A stretch of DNA of 64,000 nucleotides from NCBI GenBank assembly GCA_040776905.1, contig JAXGZQ010000001.1:248001-312000 (forward strand), written 5' to 3'. Positions within the stretch are counted from its first letter, which is position 1. Every line of letters starts with the position of its first letter. A program made the translations under genes and the position numbers. Origin of the DNA: SLHU01 sp009929975 (GTDB lineage: Bacteria > Bacillota > Clostridia > Saccharofermentanales > UBA5734). This document shows, one piece after another, positions 60,683-64,000 of the stretch. The notes under the pieces were generated by a model. It had not been told where the DNA came from, did not search any database, and saw nothing but the letters and a program-made list of their open reading frames with translations.

Positions 60683-62077
60683 TCAAGCTCCCGGAGGCGG
60701 TTCACTCGGCAAACGGGCATCATCCTTATCAAAGAACAGGGTGTATTTCGGCCACCAGCCGAGTTCTATGCTGCCGGTACCACCCTGGCGGTTCTTGGCA
60801 ATGATGATTTCAGCGTCTTCTGTGTCCATCGGCACATGATCCTGCTGATAATATTGTTCTCTGAACAGGAAAATGACCACGTCGGCATCTTGCTCAATCG
60901 CGCCTGAATCACGCAGATCAGACAGCATCGGTTTTTTGTCGGAACGCTGTTCACAGGCACGGCTGAGCTGGGAAAGCGCGATCACCGGCACATTCAGTTC
61001 ACGTGCCATGATTTTGAGCGAACGGGAAATCTCAGAAATTTCCTGCTGCCGGCTTTCTGTCCTGCTCTGTCCGCTGCTGCTCATCAGCTGCAGATAATCG
61101 ACGATCACAAGGCCCAATTTGTTTTCCAGTTTGAGCTGGCGGCACTTTGACATCATTTCCATGACACCGGTACCCGACCGGTCATCGATATAGACCGGTG
61201 CCGCGTACAGAGGCGGCAGGGCACGGGCGATTTTATCCCAGTCGTCATGCCTCAGGTCTCCGGTATTCAGCTGAGTGGCATTAACAAGCGACTGAGCGCT
61301 GAGCATGCGCTGGCTGATTTCTTCTTTTGACATTTCCAGACTGAAGATGGCGGCCGGGACATTGTAGAGGGTTGCCGCTTTCTGGGCGATATTCAAGGCA
61401 AACGCGGATTTTCCCATGGCCGGCCGGGCTGCCACGATGGTCAGGCCGCCCGGGCGCAGACCGCCGAGGACTTTGTCCAGACGATGAAATCCTGTCATGA
61501 CGAACCGCTCACGTTTCTTGCCGCGGGCCAGGTCAGACAATTCATTAACCGTCCGCCCCATGATGTCGCGCAGATGTTCAAAGCCTGTCGCGTCACGGTT
61601 CTCGCGAATCTCATAGATACGTTTGGCCGCGATGTCCAGCAGAATGTCCGCCGCTTCCGAATCCTTATAGCACAGTCCGGTCACTTCTTCCATTGCCCCG
61701 ATCAGTCGGCGCAGGATTGATTTCTGACGCACGAGATCCGCATAATGCGCGGCGCGCGAAACAAGCGGCACCTGGTCCGGCAGTGAACTGATATACGCGA
61801 GTCCGCCCACTTTATCCAACTGCTGGCGGCTCTCCAGATAATCGGACACGGTTATGATATCGACCGGCTTGCTGTTCAGATACAGGTCACAGACGGCTTC
61901 ATAGATCAGCCGATGATCCGGACGATAGAAATCCTCGGTTTTCAACTGGGCGGTAATCTCCGCCAGAGGCTTTTCACCGGAAAATGTGCAGCCGAGCACC
62001 GATTGCTCAGCCTGCTGATTGTTCGGCAGAACACGGCCATAGGAACGGGCCGGCTGGCCGCTGCTTGATTGATTCAT
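60683..62077 (-). CDS. dnaB: Replicative DNA helicase DnaB
   Basis: Hexameric replication-fork helicase, 464 residues. The N-terminal domain begins LPNNQQAEQSVLGC; the RecA-like domain has Walker A AARPAMGKSAFALNIA (near 214), LEMSKEEISQRML, LVIVDYLQLM (Walker B, near 320) and QLSRACEQRSDKKPMLSDLRDSGAIEQDAD. No intein is present. ATG 62077 follows GGAGG, 14 nt after rplI. Confidence 0.98.
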   Translation of the reverse strand: MNQSSSGQPARSYGRVLPNNQQAEQSVLGCTFSGEKPLAEITAQLKTEDFYRPDHRLIYEAVCDLYLNSKPVDIITVSDYLESRQQLDKVGGLAYISSLPDQVPLVSRAAHYADLVRQKSILRRLIGAMEEVTGLCYKDSEAADILLDIAAKRIYEIRENRDATGFEHLRDIMGRTVNELSDLARGKKRERFVMTGFHRLDKVLGGLRPGGLTIVAARPAMGKSAFALNIAQKAATLYNVPAAIFSLEMSKEEISQRMLSAQSLVNATQLNTGDLRHDDWDKIARALPPLYAAPVYIDDRSGTGVMEMMSKCRQLKLENKLGLVIVDYLQLMSSSGQSRTESRQQEISEISRSLKIMARELNVPVIALSQLSRACEQRSDKKPMLSDLRDSGAIEQDADVVIFLFREQYYQQDHVPMDTEDAEIIIAKNRQGGTGSIELGWWPKYTLFFDKDDARLPSEPPPGA

Positions 62078-62091
62078 TCAGGCCTCCGTTT

Positions 62092-62535
62092 TCAGCGGGC
62101 TACCACCCTGATCTTTAAAGGAAAAATAACCTCTGCCTGCAGCCGGACATCGACCGTATAGTCACCGAGGCTCTTGATCGGCTGCTGAATCTGGATGCCG
62201 CGCTTGTCAATCGCATATCCGGCATCGGCCAATGCCTGGGCGATATCCATCGCGGTTACCGCACCGTAAAGCCGGCCGCCTTCACCGCATTTGACCGGCA
62301 GATCAAACACTTTATCTCTCAGTGCTTCAGCTGTCGCCTGCGATGATTCAAGCGCACGCTGATTTTTCGCTGATTCAGCTTTCTTGCGCGTCTTGACAAT
62401 ATTCAGATTATCCGGTGTCGCCTCAAGCGCCAGACCGTTCTTCAAAAGAAAATTCCGGGCATATCCATCACTGACTTCAACAATATCATCAGGTCGACCA
62501 AGCTTCTTGACCTCTTTGATCAACACGACTTTCAT
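62092..62535 (-). CDS. rplI: Ribosomal protein bL9
   Basis: Large-subunit protein, 147 residues. The N-terminal domain shows KVVLIKEVKKLGRPDDIVEVSDGYARNFLLKNGLA; a long helix and C-terminal domain (LYGAVTAMDIAQAL) follow. I use ATG 62535, seven nt after GGAGGT; an ATG two codons earlier abuts that site. A terminator separates it from rpsR upstream, so it may have its own promoter (a -10-like TACAAT lies near 62570). Confidence 0.97.
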   Translation of the reverse strand: MKVVLIKEVKKLGRPDDIVEVSDGYARNFLLKNGLALEATPDNLNIVKTRKKAESAKNQRALESSQATAEALRDKVFDLPVKCGEGGRLYGAVTAMDIAQALADAGYAIDKRGIQIQQPIKSLGDYTVDVRLQAEVIFPLKIRVVAR

Positions 62536-62622
62536 CTGCATTACCTCCTACTGATATAACGTGGCCTTATTGTATCATAAAACAGGCCGCGCCCATGGTC
62601 ACGGACGATCGCCTGACCAGAA

Positions 62623-62654
62623 TAAAAAAGCGGCAGACAACCAGGTCCGCCGCT
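62623..62654 (-). terminator. Intrinsic terminator after rpsR
   Basis: Leftward 10-bp stem AGCGGCGGAC/GTCTGCCGCT (one G-U pair, 6-nt loop, 62629-62654) followed by TTTTTTATT. It ends the rpsF-ssb-rpsR transcript. Confidence 0.9.
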
Positions 62655-62673
62655 CTCAGTGTTCATCCTGTTA

Positions 62674-62934
62674 TTACTCGCCGGTATATGGCAGCAGAGC
62701 GACATGACGTGCCCGCTTGATCGCGATCGTCAGTTCACGCTGGTGATGCGCACAATTGCCGGACATCCGCTTGGGCAGGATTTTACCGCGCTCAGATACG
62801 AACTTGCGCAGCCGTCCCAGGTCTTTGTAATTTATATGCTCTACTTTATCGGCACAGAAATTGCAGACTTTCCTGCGCGACCTGCGTGGACGTCCTCTGC
62901 CTTCATAACGGCCGCCTCTTCTATCATCAGCCAT
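62674..62934 (-). CDS. rpsR: Ribosomal protein bS18
   Basis: Small-subunit protein, 86 residues. A 20-residue Arg/Gly-rich start is followed by the core KVCNFCADKVEHINYKDLGRLRKFVSERGKILPKRMSGNCAHHQRELTIAIKRARH. The two Cys of CNFC plus the downstream Cys/His (NCAHH) suggest a zinc-binding (C+) form of S18. ATG 62934 follows AAGGAG. Partner of S6. Confidence 0.97.
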   Translation of the reverse strand: MADDRRGGRYEGRGRPRRSRRKVCNFCADKVEHINYKDLGRLRKFVSERGKILPKRMSGNCAHHQRELTIAIKRARHVALLPYTGE

Positions 62935-62965
62935 TTGATTGTTCTCCTTTCTTCAGCCAGTACCT

Positions 62966-63406
62966 TTACAGATCGAAAGGCAGGGCTGTATCGTCATCGG
63001 GTCCGGGAAAGAACCCATCATCATTGTTTTTCTTGAGCGTATTGTTCTGATTATCCTGGCCGGACGGTCCTTCATCATAGCCGCCGGAAGGTTTGGAATC
63101 AGCAAAATGCAGCTCATCCGCAACCACTTCCGTTGTAATCCGCCGGTTGCCATCCGCGTCTTCCCAGTTTCGGACCTGAATGCTGCCGACAACGGCGACA
63201 CGGGAGCCCTTATGTAAAAAACGGCTGGCAAATTCGGCTTGCTGGCGCCAGGCGACAATCGGAATGAAATCGGCCTGTCGTTCTCCGCTGGCATTTTTGA
63301 AACGGCGGTCAATCGCCAGTGTAAACGATGCCAGGGGAACTTGATTTGCGGTTGTCCGCATTTCAGGATCACGAGTCAATCTGCCCATCAAAATTGCTTT
63401 GTTCAT
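62966..63406 (-). CDS. ssb: Single-stranded DNA-binding protein
   Basis: Replication and repair ssDNA-binding protein, 146 residues. The OB fold has MNKAILMGRLTRDPEMRTTANQVPLASFTLAIDRRF and DFIPIVAWRQQAEFASRFLHKGSRVAVVGSIQVRNWEDADGNRR. A Gly/Asp/Asn-rich tail leads to the conserved acidic tip DDTALPFDL. ATG 63406 (MNKAIL) gives the normal start. It lies between rpsF and rpsR, the usual Firmicutes order. Confidence 0.98.
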   Translation of the reverse strand: MNKAILMGRLTRDPEMRTTANQVPLASFTLAIDRRFKNASGERQADFIPIVAWRQQAEFASRFLHKGSRVAVVGSIQVRNWEDADGNRRITTEVVADELHFADSKPSGGYDEGPSGQDNQNNTLKKNNDDGFFPGPDDDTALPFDL

Positions 63407-63425
63407 AATTTCACTTTCTGACTTT

Positions 63426-63713
63426 TCAGTCGTCAGTGCGGACAACCAGATAACGCATGACATCATCCATGTTTTTCAGATTACGTTCGAGTTCTCTGGG
63501 AAATTCTGCGTCTGCACTGAAGTTGATCAGGCCATAATAACCATCACGCTGGTCATTAATTTCATAAGCCAGTCTCTTTTTGCCCCACGCATCTACGGTT
63601 TCGATCGTCCCGGCCGCTTCAATCAGCGCTTGAATACGCTCAGCAAGTGCTGTCAGAGCTTCATCGCCGATGGACGGGTTGAGAATGTACATCAGTTCAT
63701 ATTTTCTAGTCAA
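63426..63713 (-). CDS. rpsF: Ribosomal protein bS6
   Basis: Small-subunit protein, 95 residues: RKYELMYILNPSIGDEALTALAERIQALIE, then WGKKRLAYEINDQRDGYYGLINFSAD. I choose the TTG start at 63713, seven nt after AGGAGGT; a GTG three codons earlier lies inside that site. First gene of rpsF-ssb-rpsR, with a good promoter and a structured leader that may let the S6:S18 complex control it. Confidence 0.96.
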   Translation of the reverse strand: MTRKYELMYILNPSIGDEALTALAERIQALIEAAGTIETVDAWGKKRLAYEINDQRDGYYGLINFSADAEFPRELERNLKNMDDVMRYLVVRTDD

Positions 63714-63730
63714 GTGTTTCACCTCCTCCT

Positions 63731-63791
63731 GGACTAAACGGCTCTGCCAGTCCGGCAGAGCGAGGATATTGATCGTCTGCTGAAACAGCAG
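63731..63791 (-). promoter_or_regulatory. Structured leader of rpsF with possible pseudoknot
   Basis: Leftward RNA: hairpin CTGCTG/CAGCAG (63777-63791), then a perfect 8-bp stem GCTCTGCC/GGCAGAGC (63741-63761) whose 5-nt loop GGACT can pair with AGTCC at 63731-63735, the bases directly before the AGGAGGAGG ribosome binding site. This makes an H-type pseudoknot next to the translation start. rpsF leaders that bind S6:S18 are known in many bacteria. Confidence 0.6.
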
Positions 63792-63799
63792 CGCAAATT

Positions 63800-63828
63800 A
63801 ATATAACACGACCGTTTCAGCGCGTCAA
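63800..63828 (-). promoter_or_regulatory. Promoter of rpsF-ssb-rpsR
   Basis: Leftward TTGACG (63823-63828), 17-nt spacer, TATATT (63800-63805). It gives a leader of about 80 nt. Confidence 0.82.
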
Positions 63829-64000
63829 GCCAGCGCCCGAAGCGGATCTGTACATTTCCGGGCTTATCAAGCGGCAGAAACTGGGCATCAAGATCATTGG
63901 CGTACCTCGTTTCGTTCAGATCAGCATGACCATGCAGCTACCATTATATCGTCCGGCTTTCGTCCGTTTCGCGCGGTCTGTCGTCAAAATTGGTCTGAAT
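63829..64000. other. Right end of window, no supported gene
   Basis: About 170 bases upstream of the rpsF promoter. Frames are open on both strands, but I see no start codon with a ribosome binding site and no family I recognise. A gene reading in from beyond the window cannot be excluded. Confidence 0.4.

Noticed and set aside
1..64000. CRISPR arrays, rRNA, tRNA, transposons, prophage or integrase genes
   Set aside because: I looked through all intergenic regions. None exceeds 300 bases, and none contains tRNA-like cloverleafs, regularly spaced repeats or mobile-element motifs.

Overview
The window looks like chromosomal DNA from a Gram-positive bacterium of the Clostridia, with GC content I judge to be in the mid-fifties percent (not computed). 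Evidence: conserved Firmicutes blocks (rimP-nusA-ylxR-ylxQ-infB, rplU-prp-rpmA-obgE-yhbY, rpsF-ssb-rpsR followed by rplI-dnaB-tilS-hpt-ftsH), SpoVG, DUF4364, a perfect CIRCE site on groESL, a B. subtilis-type LexA box, strong AGGAGG ribosome binding sites and frequent TTG/GTG starts. Anaerobic markers include a FprA-type flavodiiron protein beside rubredoxin, a 4Fe-4S 3-isopropylmalate dehydratase and a radical SAM enzyme. I cannot name the genus.

Layout. 1-4387: start of infB and the rest of the rimP transcription operon, read leftwards. 4469-7018: a small P-loop ATPase and a LexA-boxed radical SAM / DUF4130 DNA-repair pair. 7082-18506: branched-chain amino acid genes in two blocks, ilvN-ilvC rightwards and cimA-leuC-leuD-leuB-ilvD-ilvB leftwards, with a two-gene metal ABC transporter wedged between. 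Together these make 2-oxobutanoate from pyruvate via citramalate and complete isoleucine and valine synthesis except for the transaminase. 18546-21537: an ABC-F protein with an attenuator-like leader and a convergent lipid kinase. 21575-33153: a tightly packed nine-gene leftward unit (Gld-like ABC transporter, DUF4340, a DUF5711-like protein, PepF, CYTH protein, two flavoproteins). 33171-35997: membrane protein, MFS transporter and acyl-ACP thioesterase. 36107-41560: groESL under CIRCE, then galE-LCP-cvpA. 41680-46334: a heterodimeric ABC exporter and a DUF4364 protein. 46359-50752: flavodiiron protein, rubredoxin, and the yhbY/obgE/rpmA/prp/rplU block. 50799-54379: glpK coupled to an unknown polytopic membrane protein, then spoVG with a Fur-like dyad on its promoter. 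54483-59177: murC, flavin reductase, ftsH, hpt. 59236-63828: tilS, dnaB, rplI, rpsR, ssb, rpsF.

Nearly all of this is core or metabolic genome. I see no transposase, integrase, phage gene, CRISPR array, rRNA or tRNA, and no gene-free stretch over 300 bases. I did not find a clearly new multi-gene system. The observations most worth checking are regulatory: the LexA box on the radical SAM operon, a pseudoknot that can sequester the rpsF ribosome binding site, the Fur-like dyad at spoVG, the operator-like palindrome at the metal transporter and the ABC-F leader hairpin. Two gene-content points also stand out: the nine-gene Gld-like unit and the unknown membrane protein translationally coupled to glycerol kinase.
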